Shown here: piece after piece, positions 34,784-45,586 of the stretch | How the letters are laid out: each line of letters starts with the position of its first letter | Numbering within the stretch: position 1 is the first letter of the stretch | NCBI GenBank assembly: GCA_022496205.1 | Contig: WTXD01000002.1 | Span: 992,001 to 1,056,000, forward strand | Direction: 5' to 3' | DNA: 64,000 bases | Origin: Gloeopeniophorella convolvens | Taxonomy: Eukaryota; Basidiomycota; Agaricomycetes; Russulales | Made by a program: the position numbers and the translations under genes | Notes under the pieces: generated by a model | What the model was told of the DNA's origin: nothing | Seen by the model: only the letters and a program-made list of their open reading frames with translations | The model's database searches: none

Positions 34784-35073
34784 TGTGGGCACTTGGTGGC
34801 TCTAAAAGTGGAGCATCGTTCGAAAGACAGACCGTTAAGTCTGCAGATGTGGTGTTCAACCTGACGTGTGTTCGGGAACGGACTGGGATTCAGTCACTTA
34901 AGTACTCACGAGCCGACGCCGGGCTTATCAATCAATGATCGTGAGATGGGCAATCATTTGCATGCATCATACAGGCGTGACAGCGAGGTGGAAAGCCTGA
35001 AGCATATGTGTTTTATGGAAGTGATACATGGGAACGATATCCCACCCAGCAGACACCCCTCGAACTAGCACCC

Positions 35074-36252
35074 TCAGTTCATCTGTCGGACGAGCTTGTT
35101 GATGTTAATCTGCCGGTTGCCGAAGTCGCCGCCCTCGACGAAGTGCTTAAACTTGCGCGTTCTCCAGCCACCGGTGGGGTTCGAGAGCTTGAACGGCCAG
35201 AGGAAGTTCGACGCCTGGCAAGTGTAAGGTTAGGTGGGCGTGTCACGTGAATTAATTATAGAAGGCTTGCCTGCTTGAAGTTGGGGCCAACAGTGAAGAT
35301 CTCGTGCACGAGATCCTCAATTGAGAGTATATCGAATTTGCCAAGAGCGTTCTCAATGACCGCGTTATTGGAAAGGGGGACGCGTTGGCGGTCAACCTTG
35401 CCGTATCCGCGCTTGTAGATCAACTCGCGGACGGTTTTAAGGTTCGGCTCGCTGGACCAAGCTCGTGAACAGCTCCAGAATGATCAGGCAAGTGGCATAC
35501 CCATAGGTGACATAAGGCTCGACGAGGCGAAGCATCTGCTGCGTTGCCTTCGTGACACGTACAAAGACACCGTTGTTGATCTGCAGGAGGCGGAGGAGCT
35601 GGAGGATTTTTCGGGGCTTTGGTGCGATCTCATTGATACTACGAAAAGTCAGATCAACGTTTGGACCGAGTAGAGCATCACTTACCCCCGGATACGAACA
35701 ACGAACAACACCTTCGGCTGAGCGGGGACGTAGTAGTCGCCAGACTCACGCGCTGCCCGCTTCAGACGAATCTCCTCCTTCTCCTTCGAGAGGTACTCCT
35801 TCACATACGACTCCGCGCGCTTGAAGACAACCTTGCGCTTTGCCTTGGCAGCCTTAAAGAGCGGGTATCAGCACCGGTGTGACATAGGATCAACAGAGAG
35901 AGAGAGATCAGTCCCGAAAGATGGTAAATTGAAGGCAACATAGAAAAACATAGTCTTACTAGCCATTCAAGAATGTATATGCATCACAAGAACAGCAAAA
36001 CGAGAAAGATGCGCACCTTCCTGGCAGCGGCAGCCTTGACAAGACGGTCCTCGCGGGCCTTTTCGTTTTGCTTCCTCTTCTTGAGGAGAGTCTCCGGGAC
36101 TTCGATGTCCTGACGGAGAATTCAGTCATAGCCCTAGTCATGTTAACAGTATAGGCTCACCGCGACGGTCGGAACTCTGCGTCCAGAGAGCGCAGCGTCA
36201 TTGACCGGACGTAGATTGAGGGAAGAAGTACGCACGTTGTTGAGGCCGCCAT
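35074..36252 (-). CDS. RPL7: 60S ribosomal protein L7 (uL30)
   Basis: 250-aa protein, the usual length, from seven exons: 36252-36236 (17 nt), 36176-36161 (16 nt), 36109-36017, 35852-35686, 35638-35501, 35451-35271 and 35214-35074. Conserved blocks are [111 protein letters not shown] and [19 protein letters not shown]. The last intron (35270-35215) begins with GC (CAG|GCAAGC), a non-canonical GC-AG intron. The third intron (36016-35853) is 164 bp and holds a C/D box snoRNA. Only 153 bp separate the ATG from the MED16 stop, so the promoter is very compact. Confidence 0.96.
35900..35990 (-). ncRNA. Intronic C/D box snoRNA (LSU rRNA 2'-O-methylation guide, snR39/snR39b-like)
   Basis: Inside the 164-bp third intron of RPL7, on the coding strand, there is a C-box-like GTGATGC (35987-35981) and a D box CTGA (35911-35908) about 75 nt apart. 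Directly before the D box sits CCATCTTTCGGG (35924-35913), the exact complement of CCCGAAAGATGG, a universally conserved stretch of large-subunit rRNA. The nucleotide paired five bases from the D box would be the G of CCCG. From established knowledge, yeast RPL7A and RPL7B introns host snR59 and snR39, which target A807 in this same rRNA stretch, and snR39b targets G805. No clear terminal stem is visible and the C box differs from consensus at one base. Confidence 0.75.
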
Positions 36253-36405
36253 TATCTTGCTGGGAGTTGACTTGTTTGTGGGCGTCGTATTGACGTTGAG
36301 CAAGCTGCCAGTGGCTGAAAACTATGCAGTTTGACTAAGTATTTCCCACGCTCGGAATACCCGCAACACTACAATACACTCTACATATTGTCCCAAATTA
36401 CATAA

Positions 36406-39400
36406 TCAGGTGTGCCGACTGAGCGAAATCCATCTACCTCCACAGATGCAGCGAGCCGACCACCTGCGTCCCCACGTCTGCCACTGCAAGGACAATGCAC
36501 GAGGAACAATACTATCCGATCGAACTATCGTCTCATTCTGCTGTGTCTTCCCCCCGCACCTGATACAGGCCCGTGTCGGCCGCTGGCGAAGCAAAACTCC
36601 TTTGGAAATGACGTCTTGCCCCTCGTCCACAGCTTCGCTGGATCTTCTCGCCTTCCCGACCTCGGAAATGAAGTCCAGTGGCTTGATGAATAGCCGCGGT
36701 TTGTCAATCGCGTTGGAATGTGAGACTAACCGCGCAGTCGCGAACAAGAAAGGATACACTGCGGGCACGGGACGGCATGCGGCGAGACTCCGTAGCGCAT
36801 CGCTTGCTGCAGACAGTGAGCGTGCAAACTATGCGAGCCCTTTTCACATACCATCGAGTTGCCCAACTTTCTCCGAAATTTGCACTAGTAACGCATCCAA
36901 CGCTTCGAGGTTGATACCAGAGCCATCCACGGCATCCAGTAAGAGGCTCCTTGAAAGGGCCCCGTTCTCCCCTCCAGGGGAAAGGCTGCTCAGATGTTCG
37001 TAAAATCGCTTCACAGTGCCTAGAGTCTTGCGAATCCTGGATAGGACATCTGTATGCAGTAGACTCAACAGCACGGGATGAGGTGTAGGGATTGCTTGGC
37101 GTTCTGTGGGCGGCATGTGAACGAGATTCGCCAAATACCAAGTGTCGAGTACCTGTAGCGTTATCTCCCAACCCTTCTCTTGCATCCCCCAAGAGAACAC
37201 ACTCCCTCATCAGCTCCTCTATAAAGTTGAGATACCAAGTGCTTAAAACCGTGAGTGGCCACACAGTGTCTTGGAAGGTATAAGCCACAATAAGATCGGG
37301 ACTCTGGTGATACGTACCGAGCTCAACAGCATCGCCATCCGTACAGTCTTCGAAAGCACTTTGGCAGGCGACGATAGAGCAAAGGTCCTGGATCGTTCTC
37401 CAACGAGATGCGAGGTCGTCCTTCTCAAGGGCCTTCGGTGTCCTCTCGCCTTTCGCCCTGGTAAACATGAGACGTCCCCCATATATGCGATGTATGGAGT
37501 AAAATCATACCGATAAACCTCCAAGGCAACACCCAGGAATTCATGGAGCCATACATCTCTCAGGCCATCACGTTGCGACTGTAGCGAAGAGATAACTTCG
37601 TACAGGACGCCCTCGACTTCTTGAACGCTGATTGAGTTCGAAGAAAGTTGGTGAGTGATGTCCGACACAGAGCGTTTGGAGTTGATAGCAGAGATAAGGG
37701 CAAGTATAAAATCGGGAGCAGGTTGGTCTTGGGGTGCTGTGGTTGCTGGAATGAGCAATAGAGGTGACGGCACCGCGAGAAGAGGGAAAGGAAGTACGCG
37801 TTGCATTCAGTAGGGTACGTTTGGGCATCGCATGCACCAGTACTCTTGAAGGTGTAACCATGAGCGGTGGAATGGAACAGAACAGTGCACCGTTGGGGGA
37901 AAGCGCGACATAAAAAGGGGCTGGCAAAAGGGCGACCGCGATTCTTGAGAAAGACAATCGCAGTCAGGGACACAGTGCTCACGGGCAGTGTCACCGCGGG
38001 CCGTCAAGAGAGGCTCGGTTTCCCAATCAGGATGTGGATCGAGTGATGGCCTAGCGTCCTCAGTGCGCCCACCCAGAGGTCAAACATGCGATCACTCACA
38101 ATCGGAGCACTGATACAGTGCCGCTCGGAACTTTCGCGGATAAGTTCCGTTTTGTATGGGGTGTGTGCGCGCTCCAGCTACCGACCACGACGGTGCCTGA
38201 ATGAGAGAATCTGTGATGAGGTACTACGAAGGTCACGTTTTCAGGGAATATCTTGGACACCAATTTTGTTGACAACTACAACGATTCAGTCAGGATGTGG
38301 TGTCGTTACTCATGAACGGTGTCAGACCCATTCTGAGGCGGTGTTGGGATAGAATTTGCGCGAGAGGCCATATATTGTCAGCTCTGATGTGGGCAGTGCA
38401 GAATCTTGGGCATGTCAACATCGGTCCCACGTCCAAAGATGCGAGCCTCACAGTCACCAAAGTTGACGAGAGACGCGCACAAGTACATCCTGAGAATGGG
38501 AGTTGTTGGAACTTGTTCGGTTGAGACTGTCTCTTGATGCGCAGGGAAGAAAGAGAGGGAGCTGAGTTTCTGATCGACGCATCGAATAGGTGGAAGAGGG
38601 CCTTATGAAGAGGGGGTCCGAAACAGGGTCAACGTGGGAATTCGCGCGGTAGCTAGCAGTGCAACTCACGAACATAAACCGCATCGCCCATCTGACGAAT
38701 CTCGGCCAACTCGATGTTAGATTCCTGTGCCCAGCTTTCCCAGTCTGCGGAGTCAGCTAAGTGAACATTATGGAGATGACTAGCCAAATCTGGCCGAAGG
38801 TCGGACCCAAGAGGGACATAAGACGGCTCAAGAGGGACAACCTTTGTATGACTACGAGTCGCAACAAGTATCGACGTTTCTGCGTGCGCGTCATTCATTC
38901 ATAGCTCTGAAATAGGACGGTGTCTGACATACCGTCGTAGCCAAGACCAATCGCGGCATGGGTGCATAGGCGATTCTCTAGATCTGGCAGTGGGTCTGAA
39001 TTCGGGACCGCGCTACTCCCATCATGTTTCCCAAGAGAACACGAGATGGATGTGACTTTGGGTAGAGTGGCATTGAATCGAATATTGCAGACTTGAAATT
39101 GCATGTTTTGCGTTACGAGCACAAGAGCGGGTGAGGCAACCAACATTGCCGGACCAAGTGGTGGTAATCTAGATGTGCGTCGGCTTGAATCAATCGCCCA
39201 CTGCCGCCTCATGGATATTAGCGTCGGCGCCGGGAGAATCATGGCCTTGATCGCACCTCCCTGACATGGCCAAGCCAAGCGGCAGAGACAACGCCCCCGT
39301 TGCGGGAAAAGCCTATGGGCTCAACGACTACCCAGCTGTCTGCATGATGGGCTCGCCATATACATCCAACTCCTGGTTGTTGCCGGCCTGGAAAGTACGC

Positions 39401-39750
39401 AAAGAGCCAGCTCTCGTCGGGAGATAACGTGAGGACCGTTGGCGGTTCGTAGGAGCCTGGTGCGGCAGCGACAGCGGCAGGGGACGGAAGAATAAATTGT
39501 TGAGATGACGGAAAGGTGCGTCCGACGACAATAGGCTCGCTTTCGTGAGCGCAGAGGATGGCGGAGCTGGCCCAAACCACGGGTCTGCCAACAAGGTGCT
39601 CGAATGACGCACGCAAATAACTAACGGTGATACTCGCCTGCCTTGCTGCTCGACAAGCGCATAGAAGTCCCACCAATGCGATGACGATGGTGCATCGTCC
39701 TTTGACTTGCCCTTGAGCGGGGAGCCTGGTCCAGGCGCAGTGGTGGTCAT
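36406..39750 (-). CDS. MED16: Mediator complex subunit 16 (Med16/Sin4)
   Basis: Tail-module subunit of Mediator that carries activator signals to RNA polymerase II. The N-terminal half has WD40-like strands (VVWASSAILCAHESEPIVVG, LTLSPDESWLFAYFPG, DSWVVVEPIGF, CNIRFNATLPKVTSISCSL). The helical second half has the Med16 blocks VWPLTVLSTWYLNFIEELMR, CVLLGDA, HPVLLSLLHTDVLSRIRKTL and INLEALDALLVQISEKV. The C-terminus ends in the conserved cysteine module CIRCGGKTQ ... WQTWGRRWSARCICGGRW. The start is the ATG at 39750 (MTTTAPGPGSPLKGK). The first intron appears to be GC-AG (GGCAG|GCGAGT, 53 nt), giving ALVEQQGRPVVWASS; a shorter GT intron is possible. Some middle exons were not fixed base by base. 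It shares a 139-bp divergent promoter with the next gene. Confidence 0.85.
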
Positions 39751-39889
39751 CGGTTGAGCAGGAGTCGGCCCGGCCGCCGCGTCCCGCGCTTCCAGTGACC
39801 GCCAGGACACAGGGACACATAGGGACTTGATCACTGGACCGCCCCATTGACACTACGGGACACAGGCGGACTGCATAACTGCCACAACG
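39751..39889. promoter_or_regulatory. Short bidirectional promoter (MED16 / PSMG3-like)
   Basis: 139 bp lie between divergent ATGs, so both genes must share or overlap core promoter elements. No TATA box is evident. Confidence 0.5.
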
Positions 39890-40410
39890 ATGCGCTCGGT
39901 TACGCGCGTGGAACGAGACATCGAGTCGGTCCGTACGGAGGTCGTCATCCAGACCTTCTCCGACCGCGTCCTGGTCCTTGTGTCCCAGCTATGCAAAGTC
40001 GGAACCCTTGTGCGCGACCTCCGCCTTCAGGTCTGTCCTACGCTAATCTGATCTGGCATTAGATCCAAGCCTCAGTGCCCCTTACCGTCGCCCTTACGGA
40101 AGCCTCTCCCGACTCTCTTGCAGCAACCGATGCTGCCACATTACCACCCGTGCACCCGTCGATTGACATAACCTATCTATTTGGGCACGCACCATCTCCT
40201 GATCACCAGCCGCTGTATTCTACCTACGCCGCGCAAGTGGCTACCCTGGCGTGGACCTCAGAGAAGCTCGGGCTCACTGGGTCGGCTCGCCCCCCGGTTG
40301 TGGTTGGAGTTGCACTAAAGCCATGCTCGTCCAACGGGAGCTCGGCCGCCGACCGTACAACTTTCCTGCAAATCATGGAGATGGTCCAACAACTGCTCAT
40401 TCAAGATTGA
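39890..40410 (+). CDS. Proteasome assembly chaperone 3-like (PSMG3/Poc3)
   Basis: 155-aa protein from exons 39890-40009 and 40063-40410 (53-nt intron, GTGCGC donor). PSMG3 family chaperones pair with a partner and help build the 20S alpha ring. The N-terminal strand-rich part reads TEVVIQTFSDRVLVLVSQLCKVGTLIQASVPL, matching the PSMG3 pattern of an IT-F-D-I/V-L-V-Q-KIGTLI core. The second part has YLFGHAPSPDHQPLYSTYAAQVATLAW, then VVVGVALKP and DRTTFLQIMEMVQQLL. A larger upstream-frame splice with a 32-nt intron also joins, but it gives a poorer protein. The assignment rests on pattern memory of a short, weakly conserved family, so it is moderate. Confidence 0.65.
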
Positions 40411-40524
40411 AGAATTTTTTTCTATTCAGTAAAGACGGGCCCCAGGCAGGGAGCATCGGTGCACTTGCGACCAAAGGACCGTGGAGAGGAAGAGTCGTAC
40501 CCATCGAAGCAAGAGATACAAGTG

Positions 40525-40816
40525 CTATTTATCCTCGCTTTGGGCCAGTAACTGCGACCAGTCTACATCTGGACTCGCCCCCTCCGCATTTTTCTTTTCA
40601 CTGTGGGATCGTGACTTTGCAATCTTCCAGCGCACAAGATTTTCCAGCGTTTGATCTGGCGGGGGTGCCGTGCGAGGATTGGTCTCGTAAAGATAGTATG
40701 CAAGACTGCCAGTGAATACTCCTAGCAGAGGATCAAGAGCGCTGTTCAACTGCGTCAGACGAAGGTGGTGTGTTTTGAGAGAGGAGGACTCACCGAGAAA
40801 GCAATGCTGGAGGCAT
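40525..40816 (-). CDS. Nce101-like non-classical export protein
   Basis: 79-aa protein from exons 40816-40794 and 40741-40525. The join gives MPPALLSRALDPLLGVFTGSLAYYLYE, the signature of the fungal NCE101 family, named for non-classical export in yeast. It has a single membrane helix. It continues PPPDQTLENLVRWKIAKSR, where the family has PPG-sLxELV. The acceptor used is the second AG; the first would give an immediate stop, so the frame decides the choice. The C-terminal 25 residues are polar and extend beyond the yeast protein. It converges with the PSMG3-like gene (114 bp). Confidence 0.8.
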
Positions 40817-41440
40817 GTTGACGCAGAGAACGGCACAAGGAGTTCCTTACGTCGCTACAGCTGGCAACCGTCGGCGTAGGTCGGCGTGGCCGGATGCCCG
40901 CGCCGGGTCTATCCCACCACTGGCTCCGCAGCCCGTCCACTGCGCCGTTCCTTTGCATTCGGTATGTAATACAGCATGCCTTCGTTTCCTGCATGCAAGC
41001 GGCAGTTCTCATGGCATCCCATTGTACATAAGAGCCCTCGCTCGACGAATCATACACGCGATCGTGAGGTAGGATCGTTTATGTAACCCGTCGATCCGTT
41101 CGGAAGGCTCCCGGGGAGTCCCGGGGTCTCCGGTTCGTTGCCGCAGCCTATAATAGTAACCCTGGTCTCTATCAATGCGTGCGCGCCGCTCCGAACGACG
41201 CATGGACGCGAAGAATTGCTTTCTCGTATACGATAAGTTAAATGATGTACAGTAGATTGATTAGTGTGTCTATATTGCCTTGGCTTCAACAACACTTCAT
41301 AACAGAAAACACCGGGCAGCAGGAAGGACTAAAATTGTTGCCGACACGACCTGACACGACCCCCGCCTGTCAGTTACCCCAGCGTCTGCCGGCAACTTTG
41401 ACCCAAACCTAACTACCACAACCCCTACTCCTCTCCCTCA
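40817..41440. other. Divergent intergenic region (NCE101 / NAA25)
   Basis: 624 bp between divergent start codons, with a GC-rich block of CCGGGG repeats near 41110-41130 and AT-rich sequence near 41220-41270. No gene or recognisable element is supportable beyond the two promoters. Confidence 0.5.
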
Positions 41441-44400
41441 ATGTCGGCTTTGGCTCTTGAGCGTCAGATACGTCCCATCTATGGTACGGAACCAGATTTC
41501 TGCTGCACCCAGTCACCGGCATGTATCAATATTGTCATTGTCCAGATGCTTTGGACAGTGGGTCCCATAAATCAGCACTTGTCGCGTGTAACAAATTGCT
41601 CAAGAAGCACCCGAAAAACGACCATATCAAGGTAAGTCGACCTCTCATCATGTTCTACTGGCTCTCACCTTGAAGGCCTAGGCATTGAAAGCACTCGCTC
41701 TTACACGTGCCCAAAAGTTCGAGGAAGCCATCGTACTCTGCGAAGAGGTCCTAGCGACAAAGCCCACCGACGATGGCACCATCAATGCTCTGATGCACGC
41801 ACTTCGTCACCTTGGCAGGTGTAAGTGTGCATTGTTTGCCTCCATGCGTTGCAAACTAAATATCCGGAATATACTACTAGATTCGGATTTGGTCAAGCTA
41901 TTCGAAGAAGCCTTCAAGCAGCAACCAGACAATGATGAACTTGGTCGCCAAGCCTTCTTCGCAAATGTGCGAGCAGGGAACTGGAAAGCCAGTCAGTTGG
42001 TAAGCGCATCCTGCACCATGATGATACGCTACCTACTCTCCCTCGGATGGCCCGCCTGCATTCATGATCCCCTATCTCGAAAGAAACAACGGAGTTCTGA
42101 TCAGCCCCCAGCTAGCCAACAAACTGAACAAGCAGTTTCACAATGACCGTTACATCTTTTGGGGCATAATGTGCACCGTTTTGCAGGTCAGGTCCTCTTG
42201 TGTATCTGGAATACTGCTGTTCATTCGTGATCCCAGGCCAATGATCCTACGACAGCACCAGAAATGCGCCAAATACTATTCAAGCTTGCGCACAGGCTCA
42301 TTTCTGCCTTATGGAAGCCTGCAGAGGCACATGCCGACCGGCTCTACCTTCACCTTACCATTCTGCAACACCTCCAACTTTACGACGATGCTCGTAAGAT
42401 TCTCGAGACGGAGTCGGCGCAATTCATCTGTGCTCGCAACCTCGCTTGTGACTACCTGCGGAGGGATATCATGAAAGCCGGCGGTTGGCTCAAAGAAGAG
42501 GCAGAGATAGCCGAACAACGGTTACTGGAGAAAAAGTCAGGCATAGTCACCACGTGCCGCTGTCCTTCTCACGCGAACGCCTCATGCAGGGATCGCAACT
42601 GGCTGGAGTTCATCTCTATCTTGGATGAGCTTTTCCCACCTCCAACAGCTTCCAGTGGAACGCCCGTCGGGCCAGAAATTGCGGAGCGTGCACAGAAAAT
42701 CCAAAAGCTGTTCGAGGGGCTCGCAGCAGAGGATGGCACTCGCGACAGGTCGACCTGGTTAGGTCTCTTGGAATTAGAAAGACGGTCTAGGGTTCACAAC
42801 GTTTCCCCAGGTACGCAAGCCGTCAGGCTCAGTTGACCTACTCCAACTTTGATAGAGTCTTCCCGTTTGTCGAACCTCTTGAAGGAATACTTCGAGAATT
42901 TTGGCGACAAAGCCGCATGCTATGAAGATTTGCGGCCCTACGTCGACGCAGATCCTGAGATAGCTTCGGACTTTTCTGCTTATCTGGAAGGAGTCCCTCA
43001 CGTACCCGTGAGTCATCGCGATTGTCATTCATTCAACGCTCAAGTCCGTAAAGTCCTCAGGTGCTGCCCTCCAACGGTCTATCAACGCCCACAAATTGTT
43101 GCGATACAACTTGAGCGCGGCGCAGCTGACCGTAGAGCAAGAGGGTGCAAGAGCTGCCAATATCCTACGGGAGTATTTTGAAGCGCTGCCCCTAGGGAAA
43201 GATCTGCCGAAATCTGAGCTCCAGCCGGCAGACGATCTGGCGGTTTTTGCAGCGCAGGTATACGTCAACATGTTCACCCTGGACAACGACACTGCCCATC
43301 TCCACAACGCGGTCGTCACCTTGGAATGCGCTTCCAAGTATAGTCCGCAGTCTTACTTGATTCATCTGGAGCTAGTTAGAATCTACCGTCTTTTGGGTGT
43401 GCTTCCTCGCTTTGATGCCACCCCTGTCTTTTACTCACGCATCCTCGTCGGTCTCGCCACTAGGCGCACCTCAGCTGGGTTTGGACCACTATCGACTCCT
43501 GAACGTGAAACAGGTGCAAAGCGACACACTATCCCACTTGATCCTTTCCCGCGCGACCACTTTCTCGCTTGCGGCTACGGGAGATTTGACGTATGCCTCG
43601 GAATGTCTGGAATCTAGTCATATCTATTTCAGCAACTCTCAGGAGGTACAATCCACATTTTATCTCCGCGTGCAGTTCCGCTCACGAATTCCAGACTGCC
43701 GAATTCGTCGTCAAAGCATTTAGCACGGAAAAGTACTCACAGGTGCGTCTGCACACTTGTATTCTCTTTACCTGGACCGACCGCCTCTCTTGAGATACCC
43801 GAATTTGTCGTCTTCGAGGAACGATTGGATAATTCTCTTCAGCGGGATCTGGTTAAGATAGAGCACGTTAGAATGCGTGTCACTCATGAACCAGTTACTA
43901 CGGAACTGGTCGATATGGAACTAATCGAGCTGAAGTTTATCTTCGACCGATGTACGCTCTCTACGGAAGTCCATCATCCGTTTCAACTAATGGCGATTCT
44001 AGTGCACCATGATAATCGTGACTTCGATATCCTTCCTAATTACCAACCTCGCCAACAGCCGGCTTTTGCATCCCAGACAACCTTGTTTACTATGGAACCA
44101 GGGGTGCGCCAAACCACGTATGGTCACGGGGAAAGATAACGACGTTTAAAACACAGCTTGGCTGGCTGTCTATATTCCTCAAAATTTACATCAGAGCACT
44201 GTCAGAAGCAAGTGACCTGGATCCCTCGGTCGAGGACGACAAACTTCTCATCGGTGATCGTCCAAGGCAAAACCACAGCCCAGAAGCGAGCATCCCTCTG
44301 AAGGAGCGCCTATCAGGCACGACTGCGGAGGAGCTATCAGAGGTCCGACATTGATATCCTTTCGACGTGCAGTGGTCTCATGCAGCGGCTTAGCTCACAG

Positions 44401-45252
44401 AGGAAGAGCGATTATTGGTCAACTACGTGGTCGAACTCACAAACTGGTTGGATCCAGTGCACGACTTCGTCCGGCCTCCGGCAGATACCCCAGGGCAGGG
44501 CTCGAAGAACGGTGCCCCACCGAGCGAGGCCAACGCTTCTAATGGTCACGCAAAGAAACCTGAGGATACACCAGCGACCACAGAACCCCCAGAATCAGTT
44601 TCATTGTACTTCCGGGGTAGGTGGCCTCAGGCACCTCGATCAGCGCGTCGATTTCATTATACCCGCCAGGCATCGAGGAGAGATTTTCCAAAGCCCTCGA
44701 CGGAGGACACCCGATCCGCGAGTTACTGCATATCGCGACCCTGGCTCAAGAGGTAAAACAAGAGACCCACCTTTCCGGTGGTTGCTAATTTTGCGGCAAT
44801 GATCCCGTCATAGGCTCTCCTCCTCCTTTCCATCTGTACCAAGCGTTTCAAAGATGCCTCCGTTGTTCGAATCAACAAGCTCGGGGTGGTAAATTGCTGA
44901 TTGCGTCTTGAAATGCTATACCTCTCATGCCTAGCTCACAGCTTGTCCAACATATCAAGACCTTACGCAGTAGCGCCGTCGCCACAGTGGGTCAAATTGG
45001 TGCCCAGCTAGTGAAGGCCAGCGAGCTTGAAGGGACCCCTAGCAAGCGAAGGCAATTTGTCGATCACTGCCAAGCACTTCAGCTCCATCCAGCAGTGGGT
45101 TTCATCCTCATACACCAAGATCCCCGCTTATGATCGTCCAGATTTCTCATGACTACACCCTCGACGTCGGCAAGAGATTCACAGATTCACAGAAGAGGGT
45201 GTTGGAAGGCGTAGGGAAGGGGTTAGAGCGGATAAGTAAAACTTATGCGTGA
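41441..45252 (+). CDS. NatB N-terminal acetyltransferase auxiliary subunit Naa25/Mdm20
   Basis: Long multi-exon gene (about 15 exons). Naa25/Mdm20 anchors the catalytic Naa20 on ribosomes for acetylation of Met-Asp/Glu/Asn N-termini, which supports actin and tropomyosin function. The start MSALALERQIRPIY joins to DALDSGSHKSALVACNKLLK and ALKALALTRAQKFEEAIVLCEEVL, the N-terminal TPR repeats of the family. Later blocks are LVKLFEEAFKQQPDNDELGRQ, LWKPAEAHADRLYLHLTILQ, NWLEFISILDELFPP, GSCYEDL-like AACYEDLRPYV, and SYLIHLELVRIYRLLGAPQLGLDHY (the family's GAP-L-YD motif). The C-terminus VGKRFTDSQKRVLEGVGKGL splices in frame to TGA at 45252. Identity is firm; the exons between 43640 and 44900 are not all fixed. 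Confidence 0.87.
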
Positions 45253-45586
45253 CGTGCGAGCAGCAGGCCGGGGTTCCATCAACATATACGTCGCCACTGT
45301 TACATAGCATACTGCAACTAGACACAATACACCACAACTCACTCTGCTCACACCTGACTCGGAGGCCTGCCTGAGGTCATTGCTTGGTGGGTGACGCATG
45401 ACGTGTGACAAGATACACGTGAATATGTCACACCGTGATGTGGTACAATTACGTGAGCGTGTCGGGCCAAATATACGCAATGAACGCGCCGCGCGCCTCG
45501 GGCCACTGGCATATCGCACGCGTATCCATAACTCAGGCCAGTAGCCAGAGTGCGCATCATCATACTTGACCATCAATCGCTTCAGA
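45253..45586. other. Intergenic region upstream of RPA2
   Basis: 334 bp holding the NAA25 3' flank and the RPA2 promoter. It carries CACGTGA near 45416, an ACGCGCC and the ACGCGT box listed separately. Confidence 0.5.
45518..45523 (+). promoter_or_regulatory. ACGCGT (MluI cell-cycle box) upstream of RPA2
   Basis: The hexamer lies 64 bp before the RPA2 ATG, with a related ACGCGCC 30 bp further upstream. RPA genes in yeasts are classic MBF targets, so function here is likely but inferred. Confidence 0.55.

Noticed and set aside
40031..40062. 32-nt intron in the PSMG3-like gene
   Set aside because: Too short; a GTGCGC donor upstream gives a normal 53-nt intron and the family-like KVGTLIQAS junction.
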